This document shows, in pieces, positions 1 through 9,587 of a DNA stretch of 50,291 bases (its first letter is position 1; every line of letters begins with the position of its first letter). The translations under genes were made by a program, and so were the position numbers. Source of the stretch: Micrococcales bacterium (lineage in GTDB: Bacteria; Actinomycetota; Actinomycetes; Actinomycetales; Microbacteriaceae); contig JACRGJ010000054.1 in the NCBI GenBank assembly GCA_016212425.1, positions 1-50,291 on the forward strand, read 5' to 3'. A model generated the notes under the pieces. It ran no database searches, had not been told where the DNA came from, and saw only the letters and a list, made by a program, of their open reading frames with translations.

Positions 1-468
1 CAGCCCCACGAGGAAGAGCAGCGCGCCGAGCAGCAGGGACTTCCCGAGCAGGTGCAGCCCGGTGGCGACCGCCCCGCGCAGCGAGGACCAGAATCCCGCC
101 TCCGCGGGGGTGAATCCGCCGAGGTCGCGCTCCACCGAGAGCCAGATGCGTTCGTAGAACGGGTCGCCGACGGCCAGTGTCAGGGCGGTGAAGGTCGACA
201 CGGCGACGAGCACCAGGGCGACGAGCACGGCGGCGCCGGCGCCGACACGGGCCAGGGTGCGGGCCGGGTCGCCCCAGTCCTCGGCGAACGGGGTGAGGAC
301 GTCGACGATGCCCGGCAGCCGGGTGGCCACCAGCACGAACCCGGCCATCACCACGAGGCCCACCAGCAGAGCCGGGATCGCGCCGACCAGCATGAGGCGG
401 GGGGTCCGTGCCCAGGTCCGGAGGCCGCGGATGAAGGCGCCGGCTCCGGCGCGGAGTTCGCGTAGCAT
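1..468 (-). CDS. EI24-domain membrane protein (3' end outside window)
   Basis: Only the first 156 codons are present; the gene runs off the left edge. The start is the ATG at 468, preceded by a strong GAGGAG ribosome binding site five bases upstream. Membrane segments are visible at about residues 26-48, 76-99 and 137 to the cut. Between the second and third lies GDPFYERI (101-108), which resembles the conserved loop of the EI24/CysZ-like family. CysZ proteins carry sulfate, but actinobacterial EI24 proteins are mostly uncharacterised, so transport of sulfate is not claimed. It follows the mannosyltransferase gene in the same direction after 61 bases and may be cotranscribed with it. Confidence 0.75.
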   Translation of the reverse strand, partial: MLRELRAGAGAFIRGLRTWARTPRLMLVGAIPALLVGLVVMAGFVLVATRLPGIVDVLTPFAEDWGDPARTLARVGAGAAVLVALVLVAVSTFTALTLAVGDPFYERIWLSVERDLGGFTPAEAGFWSSLRGAVATGLHLLGKSLLLGALLFLVGL

Positions 469-529
469 CTGTCTCCTCAGATCCCTCTGCTCGTCGGGTT
501 ACGTCGTCCGCTCGGATCCCGTCGTCGGC

Positions 530-2158
530 TCAGATCCACGTCGGCAGCCAGTAGTGCAGACGCAGGTACCAGAGCGGGATCGCCTGGCCGGTCCACAGAG
601 GATAGAAGAAGACGCTGAGCAGCACGCACGCGGCCAGGAACGCTCCGACGCTGATCAGCCCGACCCGCCGCCGATCGCGCGGATCGGATGCCGTGCCGAG
701 CAGATAGCCGAGCGCAGCGGCGAGGGCGAGCACGAGATAGGGCTCGAAGGCGATCGTGTAGAACTGGAAGACCGTGCGGTTCAGGTAGAGCAGCCAGGGC
801 AGGTAGCCCGCGGCGACGCCGACCAGTATGAAGCCCAGCGCCGCATCCCGGCTGCGCACGAACCGGTACGCGGCGAAGCCGAGCGCCGCGACCGCGGCCC
901 ACCAGATCAGCGGGTTCGCGAGCCCGGTGATCTCGGCCGCCGTACCGTCGCCGAGATCCTGGTAGTACATGACCGTCGGGCGCACGAGGAACAGCCAGGT
1001 GAGCGGATTCGCGGCGTAGCTGTGCGGGGAGCTCTCGCCCACGTTGAAGCCGTAGATCGCGGTCTGGTACTGCCACCAGTTCTGCAGTGCGGGCGGCACC
1101 CACGCCAGCGGGCCGGTCCAGGCCGGATTCCCGTCTGCGATCCAGTTGCGGTCATAGCCGCCGGAGGAGAGGAACCACCCCGTCCAGGTGGCGAGGTAGG
1201 TCAACGCCGCGAGGGGGACCATCAGCACGAACGTCGCCGGCGCCTGGCGCAGCAGCGTGCCGGAGAACCAGAACCCGCATCCGGCCCGCCGCCGCGCGAG
1301 CATGTCCGACACGACGACGAACACGGCGAACACCGCGAGGAAGTACAGCCCGTTCCACTTCACCCCGGTGGCGGCGCCGAAGGCCAGCCCGGCCAGCAGC
1401 AGCCACGGCCGCCAGAGCAGCAGCGGACCCCAGTCGGTCGGCCGGTGCGCGAGCTCCCGGGCGATCACCCACGCCTCGAGCCGACGCCGCGCGGCGCCGC
1501 GGTCCCGTAGAACGCACAGCGCCCCGAGCAGCGCGAACAGCGCCAGCGAGTTGTCCAGCAGGGCGACTCGGCTCATGACGATCGCGTTGCCGTCGATGGC
1601 CAGGAGGCCGCCCGCGAGCACGGGGAGCAGGGTGCCGCGGAGGAGGATGCGGACCAGCAGCATCGTGACGCCGACGAGCAGGATGCCGATGATCGCGGTC
1701 GAGATTCGCCAGCCCACCGGGTTCCCGCCTCCGGTGGCCAGCTCGCCGAGGGCGATCAGCCACTTCCCGAGCGGCGGATGCGCGATGAAGCTCGGCGCCG
1801 CGCTGTACACGTCCGGGTTCCCCGACGCGAACGCCTGGTCGGCACCGGCGCCCCACGAGCCCTCGTAGCCGAGGTGGGCCAGGGTCCAGGCGTCCTTGAC
1901 GTAGTAGGTCTCGTCGAACACCAGCGTCCCGGGCGTGCCGAGGTTCTGCAGGCGCAGGATCGCCGCGACCAGCAGCACGAGCGCGGGCCCGCCCCACCGC
2001 CAGGCGCGGTCGAGTGCCGGGTCGGTGCGGGCGGCGGCCCACCACGCGTCGAGCCGGGTGCCGCGCGGCTCGGTCGCCGGATGCCGCGGTCGCGGATCGG
2101 GGAGCGGCACCCCCGGCACGAGCTCGCGGCGCTCCTGGCCTTGCCGCGCCTCGCTCAT
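530..2158 (-). CDS. pmt: Protein O-mannosyltransferase (GT39 family)
   Basis: This 542-residue polytopic membrane enzyme transfers mannose from polyprenyl-phosphate-mannose to Ser/Thr of secreted proteins at the outer face of the membrane. The diagnostic GT39 sequence FDETYYVKDA lies at residues 81-90, with the catalytic Asp82-Glu83 in the first extracytoplasmic loop after the first membrane helix (about 55-70). APSFIAHPPLGKW follows, as in mycobacterial Rv1002c. About ten further hydrophobic helices reach the C-terminus, which ends LHYWLPTWI, typical of the family. The ATG at 2158 is chosen because a TACCAT box sits seven bases upstream, the leaderless layout seen for many genes here. It is divergent from rsmI, as in other actinobacteria. 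Length is close to the usual 500-540. Confidence 0.93.
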   Translation of the reverse strand: MSEARQGQERRELVPGVPLPDPRPRHPATEPRGTRLDAWWAAARTDPALDRAWRWGGPALVLLVAAILRLQNLGTPGTLVFDETYYVKDAWTLAHLGYEGSWGAGADQAFASGNPDVYSAAPSFIAHPPLGKWLIALGELATGGGNPVGWRISTAIIGILLVGVTMLLVRILLRGTLLPVLAGGLLAIDGNAIVMSRVALLDNSLALFALLGALCVLRDRGAARRRLEAWVIARELAHRPTDWGPLLLWRPWLLLAGLAFGAATGVKWNGLYFLAVFAVFVVVSDMLARRRAGCGFWFSGTLLRQAPATFVLMVPLAALTYLATWTGWFLSSGGYDRNWIADGNPAWTGPLAWVPPALQNWWQYQTAIYGFNVGESSPHSYAANPLTWLFLVRPTVMYYQDLGDGTAAEITGLANPLIWWAAVAALGFAAYRFVRSRDAALGFILVGVAAGYLPWLLYLNRTVFQFYTIAFEPYLVLALAAALGYLLGTASDPRDRRRVGLISVGAFLAACVLLSVFFYPLWTGQAIPLWYLRLHYWLPTWI

Positions 2159-2165
2159 CCCGGGA

Positions 2166-2171
2166 ATGGTA
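2166..2171 (-). promoter_or_regulatory. Leaderless -10 box of pmt (TACCAT)
   Basis: TACCAT ends seven bases before the pmt ATG, so transcription would begin at or next to the start codon. The -35 position would fall on the -10 box of the divergent rsmI gene. Confidence 0.5.
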
Positions 2172-2188
2172 CTGGGGGCATCCCGCGG

Positions 2189-2194
2189 GAGACT
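2189..2194 (+). promoter_or_regulatory. Possible leaderless -10 box of rsmI (GAGACT)
   Basis: GAGACT lies six bases before the GTG start of rsmI. It matches the -10 consensus less well than the other boxes in this window (A2, A4 and T6 only). Confidence 0.3.
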
Positions 2195-2200
2195 GGTGCG

Positions 2201-3013
2201 GTGATCATCCTCGCCGCCACGCCGATCGGGAATCTCGGCGATGCGAGTCGGCGGCTGGTCGAGGCGCTCGAGGCGGCCGAGGTCGTGGCGGCCGAGGACA
2301 CCCGCACCGCCCAGCGCCTGCTGCGCGGCTTGGGGGTCGAGAACCGCCCGCGGATGCTCGCCCTGCACGAGCACAACGAGGACGCCCGCGTCCCGGAGGT
2401 GGTCGACCTCGCCCGCTCGGCGGATGTGGTGGTGCTGACCGACGCGGGCACCCCCGCCGTCAGCGACCCCGGCTTCCCGCTCGTGGTCGCGGCCGCCGCG
2501 GCGGGGGTCGCGGTCACGACGCTGCCCGGTCCGAGCGCCGTGCTGGCGGCGCTGACCCTGTCCGGCCTGCCCACCGACCGCTTTACCTTCGAGGGCTTCG
2601 TGGCCCGGCGCGGACGCGCGGCGGCGCTCGCGACCCTGGCATCCGAGCCCCGCACGATGGTGTTCTTCGAGTCGCCGCACCGGCTTGCGATGTCGCTGCA
2701 CGACATGGCCGCCGCGTTCGGCGCCGACCGCCGCGCCGCGGTCGCGCGGGAGTTGACGAAGCTGCACGAGGAGGTGGCGCGCGGCACCCTCACCGAACTC
2801 GCCGAGCGCTTCGCCGAGGGCGTCCGTGGCGAGATCGCGGTGGTGGTCGCTGGCGCGGCGGTGCGCAGCGCGGATCCGGAGGCGGCGCTCGCCGAGGTGC
2901 TGGCCCTGGCCGCCGCGGGCACCCGACTGAAGGACGCCGCCGCCGAAGTCGCTGTCGCCACGGGCCTCTCTCGCCGGGACCTCTACGAGGCCGCTCTCCG
3001 CGCCCGGCGGTAG
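2201..3013 (+). CDS. rsmI: 16S rRNA (cytidine(1402)-2'-O)-methyltransferase
   Basis: RsmI methylates the ribose of C1402 in the decoding centre of 16S rRNA, using S-adenosylmethionine. The 270-residue product opens with VIILAATPIGNLGDAS, the family's N-terminal signature, followed by AAEDTRTAQRLL and the AdoMet-contacting loop VVLTDAGTPAVSDPGF. Then come LPGPSAVLAALTLSGLP, FEGFVARRGR and FFESPHRL. It belongs to the tetrapyrrole-methylase fold and is full length. The GTG at 2201 puts the conserved N-terminus exactly at residue 1. It is divergent from pmt with only 42 bases between the start codons, and convergent with the ATPase gene downstream. Confidence 0.94.
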   Translation: MIILAATPIGNLGDASRRLVEALEAAEVVAAEDTRTAQRLLRGLGVENRPRMLALHEHNEDARVPEVVDLARSADVVVLTDAGTPAVSDPGFPLVVAAAAAGVAVTTLPGPSAVLAALTLSGLPTDRFTFEGFVARRGRAAALATLASEPRTMVFFESPHRLAMSLHDMAAAFGADRRAAVARELTKLHEEVARGTLTELAERFAEGVRGEIAVVVAGAAVRSADPEAALAEVLALAAAGTRLKDAAAEVAVATGLSRRDLYEAALRARR

Positions 3014-3069
3014 CAGCGACCGGGTCGTCGGTGCGCTGAGAGCTGCCATGGTGGCACCGGCTCGCTCCG

Positions 3070-4326
3070 CTAGCCGTCCCTCAATGGAGCGATCTGCTTC
3101 ACGGCCGGCCACTCACTGGTGAGGTACGCCTCGACCGCGCGGTGTCTGAACGAATATGGCTTCCCGCGCTCGATGATGCCGCGCACCGTGTCCAGCCGTT
3201 GAGAGGTCGGGCCGGCTGCGGACGCTGAGGCGAAGCCGGCACCCTTGGCGATCCGGGTGAGCGTTCGTTCAGACGTGGGCAATTTCGCCATTGCTTCCAC
3301 TAGCTCGCGTTCGCGTTCAGGTAGTCGGCCGAGGATGCGTTCGACGTGAGCCGCGGCCTCGCGTCGAACTTTCCCCCAACCCACCACTACCTGGTGAGCG
3401 GTGATGGTGTCGTTCTCATCGGCGTACCAAGCCTGTTGCCCCGCTAGCTGGAACAGGAATGGTTCACCGCGACAGAGGTCAACGATCGCTGCTACGGCGT
3501 CCTGCGTCATGCGGACGACGGCCAGACCGCCCCGATCGTCAGGGACCTCCCACCCCGGCACGACGAACTCCTGCAGCGCCAGGGCGAGATCATCGTTGTC
3601 GATCGCCGTCAGGACCGTCGTGGCGAAGCGGCGAGCGAACGTTGCTCCCTTATGCGCGCCAGCTCGGTCCTCGAACTCTGGTAATCCCGTCAGGTAGACC
3701 GCGATCGGGAGTAAGCGCGTGATCCGCAAACCGCCAGGTACGTCGACGCCGACGCGGTGCGTGATCGCATCCCCTAGCGCGACCAACAGTTGCGAGAGCG
3801 CCCGCTCATCGGTGATGTTCTGGACCTCATCGATGTGGAGCAGACAGATCATATTCCGCTTGATGGCGACTCGACCGATCTCGATGAGTAGCTCAGTGAG
3901 GGGAACATGCGGATCGGGTCCAGCACGTTCGCGTAGTCCTAGCGAGATGCCACCGGCGGCGACCGACTCGACTCGGTCGAGGAGATCCTGTATGCGCCTC
4001 TCTCGGGGAGAAGACATGCCGGCGTTGCGGGCGAGCCCCAGCAGCGCGTCGGCGACGAGCTTGAGCGGATCTGCACCTGAGGGCACCCGGAGCTGAGGGC
4101 TGACCCAGGCCCCTTCGCGCTCAGCGTCGGCCGCGATCCTGCGAACAAGGGCGGATTTTCCCAGGCCTGGCTCGCCGAGAATCGTTCTACCGCGCTCCGG
4201 CAATCCTCGCATCAGCCGTGGCCGGAGCACGTCCCGCCAGTCGTTCAGCTGCAGGGTGCGGCCTGCCCAGATTTGAGGCACGATGTCGGAGCCTGGGTTG
4301 AATGGATTGGTGACCGCCGATCGCAC
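3070..4326 (-). CDS. Lone AAA/STAND-type ATPase, probably horizontally acquired
   Basis: The product is 418 residues with a P-loop NTPase core. Walker A is GEPGLGKSAL (about residues 51-60) and Walker B is ICLLHIDEVQ (about 160-169). The C-terminal third (about 320-418) is predicted helical and could form a winged helix, as in ORC1/Cdc6-like and AAA_16 proteins. I cannot name a specific family or substrate. Base composition is visibly lower in GC than the neighbours (for example 3841-3900 is near 50 percent), and codons such as ATA, AGA and TTA-type are more frequent, pointing to recent transfer. It sits alone between rsmI and metG, a spot usually without such a gene. The GTG start is preceded by a TAAGTT box inside a 16-base palindrome, suggesting regulated, leaderless expression. 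Possible roles include a stress or defence NTPase, or a remnant of a mobile element; this is inference only. Confidence 0.7.
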   Translation of the reverse strand: MRSAVTNPFNPGSDIVPQIWAGRTLQLNDWRDVLRPRLMRGLPERGRTILGEPGLGKSALVRRIAADAEREGAWVSPQLRVPSGADPLKLVADALLGLARNAGMSSPRERRIQDLLDRVESVAAGGISLGLRERAGPDPHVPLTELLIEIGRVAIKRNMICLLHIDEVQNITDERALSQLLVALGDAITHRVGVDVPGGLRITRLLPIAVYLTGLPEFEDRAGAHKGATFARRFATTVLTAIDNDDLALALQEFVVPGWEVPDDRGGLAVVRMTQDAVAAIVDLCRGEPFLFQLAGQQAWYADENDTITAHQVVVGWGKVRREAAAHVERILGRLPERERELVEAMAKLPTSERTLTRIAKGAGFASASAAGPTSQRLDTVRGIIERGKPYSFRHRAVEAYLTSEWPAVKQIAPLRDG

Positions 4327-4327
4327 G

Positions 4328-4343
4328 GTGATAAACTTATCAC
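4328..4343 (-). promoter_or_regulatory. Palindromic operator over the ATPase gene promoter
   Basis: GTGATAA and TTATCAC form a perfect 7-base inverted repeat with a 2-base centre, ending one base before the GTG start. On the coding strand a TAAGTT box lies within it, seven bases from the start codon. A repressor bound here would block both promoter and start. No DNA-binding regulator gene is adjacent, so the binding protein is unknown; the ATPase itself, through its C-terminal domain, is one possibility. Confidence 0.5.
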
Positions 4344-4351
4344 GAACCTAG

Positions 4352-4450
4352 ATCAGGGATAGGGTTCTCACCTATGCCGAGCCCTACGGCCGGCTCGAGT
4401 CCGGCCACGGGCACGGCAAGGTGGTGCTCCGCCTCGGCAGCGGCACCTGA
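4352..4450 (+). pseudogene. 3' remnant of a zinc-type (MDR) dehydrogenase gene
   Basis: An open frame without a start, from just after a TAG at 4349-4351 to the TGA at 4448, encodes the tail YAEPYGRLESGHGHGKVVLR from 4373, then LGSGT. The core LESGHGHGKVVL closely resembles the usual last residues of NAD(P)-dependent MDR oxidoreductases, where a helix plus a GKVVL strand closes the protein. Nothing upstream of about 4373 resembles the rest of such an enzyme. I read this as the stump of a gene whose body was replaced by the ATPase segment. The call rests on about 25 residues only, so chance resemblance is possible. Confidence 0.45.
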
Positions 4451-4487
4451 GCCCGCGGCCGCCCCGTCACGCCCGGTGCCTCCCCCG

Positions 4488-4493
4488 TAGGAT
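4488..4493 (+). promoter_or_regulatory. Leaderless -10 box of metG (TAGGAT)
   Basis: TAGGAT ends exactly seven bases before the ATG at 4501, with no purine-rich ribosome binding site in between. It favours this ATG over the in-frame GTG six bases earlier. Confidence 0.55.
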
Positions 4494-4500
4494 CGTGGGC

Positions 4501-6086
<1,586 letters not shown>

Positions 6087-6090
<4 letters not shown>

Positions 6091-7004
6091 CCGGCTCCGC
6101 CGCGGAGTACCCGCCGGTGCCGGAGGCGCTGGTCGTCCCGGTCTACGACAACCACACCCACCTCGAGATGTCGCCCGACCCCGAGCGCCCGAGTCTCGAG
6201 TACCGGGATGCGCTGGGTCGCGCGTCGAGCGTCGGCGTGCGCGGGGTCGTCCAGGTCGGCACCGATCTGGCCACCTCGACGTGGGGGGCGGAGGTGGCGG
6301 CGCGGGAGCCGCGCGTACTGGCGGCCGTGGCGCTGCATCCGAGCCACGCACCGACGCTCGCGGAATCCGGGGAGCTCGACGGCCAGCTCGCGGCGATCTA
6401 CGAGCTCGCGGGACGCTCCCGGGTGCGCGCCGTCGGCGAGACCGGCCTGGACTACTACTGGACGACGGATGAGGCCGGGCGCGCGGCGCAGCGGCGCAGC
6501 TTCGAGGCGCACATCGAGATCGCGAAGCGCCGGGGGCTGGCGCTGCAGATCCACGACCGCGACGCCCACCAGGCGGTGCTCGACACGCTCGAGCGGGTGG
6601 GGGCGCCGGAGCGCGTGGTATTCCACTGCTTCTCGGGCGATGCGGACTTCGCCCGGGCGGTCACCGAGCGCGGGTGGTTCGTCTCGTTCGCCGGCACGGT
6701 GACGTTTAGGAATGCGCAGAACCTGCGGGACGCGCTCGAGGCGGTGCCGCGCAGCCGCATCCTGGTCGAGACGGATGCGCCCTACCTCACGCCGGTGCCG
6801 TTCCGAGGGCGCCCGAACTCGTCGTACCTCCTGCCGCTGACGCTGCGCGCGATGGCCGAGACGTTGCACACCGACGTGTCGATGCTGGCCGCGCAGATCT
6901 CCTCGAACACCGAGCTGGTCTACGGGCACTGGGACGACGAGCCGGTGGTGGAGCCGCCGGGTCCGTTCGACCCGCACCCCGAAGGGTCGGTGGGGCCGCA
7001 GTGA
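6087..7004 (+). CDS. tatD: TatD family metal-dependent hydrolase / DNase
   Basis: The 305-residue TIM-barrel enzyme carries all metal ligands of the TatD family: His23 and His25 in DNHTHLEMS, Glu118 in GETGLDYYW, His156 in LQIHDRD, His180 in FHCFSGD and Asp230 in ETDAPYLTP. Known members are 3'-5' exonucleases acting on single-stranded DNA or RNA and in oxidative damage repair. The GTG start at 6087 overlaps the metG stop by three bases. After residue 280 there is a proline-rich tail (VVEPPGPFDPHPEG) not needed for the fold. In many actinobacteria rpfB follows tatD; here rsmA follows after a large inverted repeat. Confidence 0.94.
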
Positions 7005-7018
7005 TCGCCCCTGGCGGT

Positions 7019-7097
7019 CCGATCTCGGCATCGGGTGGGGCGGGTGAGGCGCAGCAGTCCCATCCGCCCCGCACGCCACACCGGATGCCGAGATCGG
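7019..7097. repeat. Large imperfect hairpin between tatD and rsmA
   Basis: CCGATCTCGGCATC at 7019-7032 is perfectly complementary to 7084-7097. The pairing continues inward with interruptions through GGTGGGGCGGGTG against the matching C-rich arm (about 7033-7049 and 7062-7082), leaving a loop near GCGCAGCAG. It starts 15 bases after the tatD stop and ends 25 bases before rsmA. It could act as a terminator for metG-tatD, a processing site, or a small non-autonomous repeat left where rpfB usually sits. Confidence 0.6.
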
Positions 7098-7122
7098 GAA
7101 CGGCCGCCGGGAGCATCGGCGG

Positions 7123-7950
7123 GTGAACCGGCTGCTCGGGCCGGCCGAGATCCGCGATCTCGCCGACCTCCTCGGCCTTCAGCCGACGAAGAAGCTCGGG
7201 CAGAACTTCGTGCACGACGCGAACACGGTGCGCCGCATCGTGCGCGCGGCGGGCGTCGAGCCGGGCGACGAGGTGCTGGAGGTGGGTCCGGGGCTCGGCT
7301 CGCTCACCCTCGGGCTCCTGGAGGCAGGCGCCCGCGTCACCGCGGTCGAGATCGACCGGCGCCTCGCCGGCCAACTGCCCGGCACCGCCGCGCAACTGGC
7401 CCCCGACGCCCCGCTGACGGTGCTGACGGCGGATGCGCTCCGCCTCACCGAGCTGCCCGCCGACCCCCGGCGGCTGGTCGCGAATCTCCCCTACAACGTG
7501 TCGGTGCCCGTGCTGCTGCACCTGCTCGCCCGATTCCCCAGCCTCGAGTCGGCGCTGGTGATGGTGCAGGCGGAGGTGGGGGAGCGCATCGCCGCCCCTC
7601 CCGGCTCGAAGGTGTACGGATCGCCGAGTGCGAAGGCCGCCTGGTTCGGCGCGTGGGCGCTCGCCGGGCAGGTGAGCCGACAGGTGTTCTGGCCGGTGCC
7701 GAACGTCGACTCGAGGCTCGTCGGCTACCGGCGCGGCGCCCTCCGCGGGTCGGAGGCGGAGCGCGCCGCGACCTTCGCGCTCGTGGATGCCGCGTTCGGC
7801 CAGCGCCGCAAGATGCTGCGTCAGTCGCTGGCCGAGGCCTTCGGCGGCGCCGCCGCGGCATCCGCTGCCCTGGAGCGCGCCGGGATCGACCCGACCGACC
7901 GCGCGGAGCGGCTCGGCGTCGAGGAGTTCCTGGCGCTCGCGCGGGCCTGA
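7123..7950 (+). CDS. rsmA: 16S rRNA (adenine(1518)-N6/adenine(1519)-N6)-dimethyltransferase
   Basis: RsmA (KsgA) dimethylates two adjacent adenines in the last hairpin of 16S rRNA, a late step in small-subunit assembly. The 275-residue product shows PTKKLGQNFVHD (21-32), which contacts AdoMet, the glycine loop EVGPGLGS (53-60), the acidic end of strand 2 (VEIDRRLA), and the catalytic NLPY at 121-124. The C-terminal helical domain with FGQRRKMLRQSL is complete. The GTG at 7123 gives an N-terminus of ordinary length; the ribosome binding site is weak. It converges with the membrane protein gene, stops six bases apart. Confidence 0.96.
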   Translation: MNRLLGPAEIRDLADLLGLQPTKKLGQNFVHDANTVRRIVRAAGVEPGDEVLEVGPGLGSLTLGLLEAGARVTAVEIDRRLAGQLPGTAAQLAPDAPLTVLTADALRLTELPADPRRLVANLPYNVSVPVLLHLLARFPSLESALVMVQAEVGERIAAPPGSKVYGSPSAKAAWFGAWALAGQVSRQVFWPVPNVDSRLVGYRRGALRGSEAERAATFALVDAAFGQRRKMLRQSLAEAFGGAAAASAALERAGIDPTDRAERLGVEEFLALARA

Positions 7951-7956
7951 GGGAGG

Positions 7957-8442
7957 TTACGCGGCGCGAGGCCGCGGCCGGCCCCCGGGCAGGACCGGGG
8001 TGCGCAGTGCGATCAGCGCCGACAGGGCGAGCACTGCGGCGGTGATCGCGGTCAGGTGCACGGCGAGCGGGCTGCCGCCGTACATCGTCACGCCGACCGC
8101 GACCAGAGCGGACGCCAGCAGGACCCAGGGGAGGGCTCCGACCCTCCGCAGCCCGATCAGCACCAGGGCGGCCGGGACGACGTACAGGGCGACCGTGCCG
8201 AATCCGGGAGTCGTGACCAGGTCGACGTAGGCGCTCCCTCCCGGCAGCGGGGCGAGGAGCCCGCGGCGGAACATCGCGGTGCAGTGCAGCACCAGCCCGA
8301 GCACGCCGAGGGCGACGAGCGCGACGTCGACGGGGGCCAGCCGTCCGCCCCGTTGCCCGCGTCGGCGGAGGGCGGATGCCACCCGCACGACGACGGCCGC
8401 CGCGGCGACGGCGAGGAGCGCGAAGGTCAGCCAGGCGGGCAC
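7957..8442 (-). CDS. Small integral membrane protein of unknown function
   Basis: The 161-residue product is almost entirely hydrophobic: helices at about residues 4-23, 40-58, 80-98, 105-120 and 127-146, with basic residues in the first cytoplasmic loop (RRRGQRGGR). The GTG start is supported by a TACCCT box seven bases upstream. I see no motif that names a family. It lies on the opposite strand between rsmA and ispE and interrupts the usual rsmA-ispE pair, with its stop six bases from that of rsmA. It may be a lineage-specific protein. Confidence 0.7.
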   Translation of the reverse strand: MPAWLTFALLAVAAAAVVVRVASALRRRGQRGGRLAPVDVALVALGVLGLVLHCTAMFRRGLLAPLPGGSAYVDLVTTPGFGTVALYVVPAALVLIGLRRVGALPWVLLASALVAVGVTMYGGSPLAVHLTAITAAVLALSALIALRTPVLPGGRPRPRAA

Positions 8443-8449
8443 GCGTTCG

Positions 8450-8455
8450 AGGGTA
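8450..8455 (-). promoter_or_regulatory. Leaderless -10 box (TACCCT) of the 161-residue membrane protein
   Basis: TACCCT ends seven bases before the GTG start at 8442 on the minus strand; no ribosome binding site precedes the start. Confidence 0.5.
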
Positions 8456-8509
8456 GCGCCGCCGCCTGCGAGCGGATGAGGGGCGGTCGGGGCCGCTGCG
8501 CCCGGCGGT

Positions 8510-8515
8510 TAGTGT
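8510..8515 (+). promoter_or_regulatory. Leaderless -10 box of ispE (TAGTGT)
   Basis: TAGTGT ends six bases before the ATG at 8522, giving a predicted transcript that starts at the start codon. Confidence 0.5.
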
Positions 8516-8521
8516 GGATCC

Positions 8522-9454
8522 ATGACCTCGGCGACGCGGCGCTCCGTCGCCGCCCGCGCTCCGGGGAAGGTCAACGTCTTCCTGCGGGTCGGATCGTTGC
8601 AGAGCGACGGGTACCACGACGTCGCGATCGCCTACCAGGCGGTGTCGCTCGTCGACGAGGTGCGGGTCACGGAAGCCGACGGGTACTCGGTGACGGTGAC
8701 GGGCAACGTCGACGTCTCCCGGGTGCCGACGGACCGCTCGAACATCGCGGTCACGGCGGCGCGGCTGGTGGCGGAGCGCGCCGGCTCCCGCGGCGGCGTG
8801 CGCATCGAGATCGACAAGCGCGTGCCGGTGACCGGCGGCATGGGCGGCGGGTCGGCGGATGCGGCGGCCACCCTCATCGCGGTCGACGAGCTGTGGGGTG
8901 TCGGGCTTCCGCGCGAGGAGCTGTTCGCGCTCGCCCGGCAGCTCGGGGCCGATGTGCCCTTCGCCCTCACCGGCGGCACCGCGATCGGTACCGGCCGCGG
9001 CGACGAGCTCTCGCCGGCCCTCGCGCAGGGCAGCTTCCAGTGGGTGCTGGTGCTCGCGGATTTCGGGCTCTCGACCCCGCAGGTCTACCGGGAGCTCGAC
9101 GCTCACCGGGCCCGGCACGTGCAGGACATCCACCCTGTCGACCCGCGTCCCGTCGTCGATGCCGACGTGCTGCAGGCGCTGCGGGCCGGGGAGCCGCGGA
9201 TGCTCGCCGATGTGCTGCACAACGATCTCCAGGCGGCGGCGCTGCACCTCGAGCCCTCGCTCGCCCGGGTGCTCGAGCTCGGGGAGCGCAACGGCGCGCT
9301 GGCCGGCATCGTCTCCGGCTCGGGCCCGACGGTCGCGTTCCTCGCCGAGAACCTCGACGCGGCGCTGGAGCTGCAGGTGGCGCTGTCCGCGGCCCGCTAC
9401 CACGTGGTCCGTGCCACCGGCCCGGTGCACGGCGCGCGCCTCCTCGGCGACTGA
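8522..9454 (+). CDS. ispE: 4-diphosphocytidyl-2-C-methyl-D-erythritol kinase
   Basis: IspE phosphorylates CDP-methylerythritol in the non-mevalonate isoprenoid pathway, which supplies polyprenyl carriers for the cell wall and for the nearby mannosyltransferase. The 310-residue GHMP kinase has Lys16 in APGKVNVFL, the ATP loop [14 protein letters not shown] (about 102-115), and the catalytic Asp144 in LGADVPFAL. Motif 3, [12 protein letters not shown], is near residue 260. Length is usual. The start ATG is fixed by the TAGTGT box six bases upstream. Confidence 0.95.
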   Translation: MTSATRRSVAARAPGKVNVFLRVGSLQSDGYHDVAIAYQAVSLVDEVRVTEADGYSVTVTGNVDVSRVPTDRSNIAVTAARLVAERAGSRGGVRIEIDKRVPVTGGMGGGSADAAATLIAVDELWGVGLPREELFALARQLGADVPFALTGGTAIGTGRGDELSPALAQGSFQWVLVLADFGLSTPQVYRELDAHRARHVQDIHPVDPRPVVDADVLQALRAGEPRMLADVLHNDLQAAALHLEPSLARVLELGERNGALAGIVSGSGPTVAFLAENLDAALELQVALSAARYHVVRATGPVHGARLLGD

Positions 9455-9587
9455 GCCCCCGCGTCCCTCCCCCCACGCACCCCCCCCGCACCCCCCGCTC
9501 ACTCACCCCAATTGGTTCACATGACATGAGATCCGCCCCCGTTTGCGCCATCTCACGGCTCGACCCGACGACCGAGCGGGCCGGATA

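Noticed and set aside
188-1510. 440-codon plus-strand frame opposite EI24 and pmt
   Set aside because: Antisense shadow; the minus-strand products have membrane helices and the GT39 motif.
3044-3056. TGCCA/TGGCA as terminator between rsmI and the ATPase gene
   Set aside because: Only five pairs and no supporting features; too weak to list.
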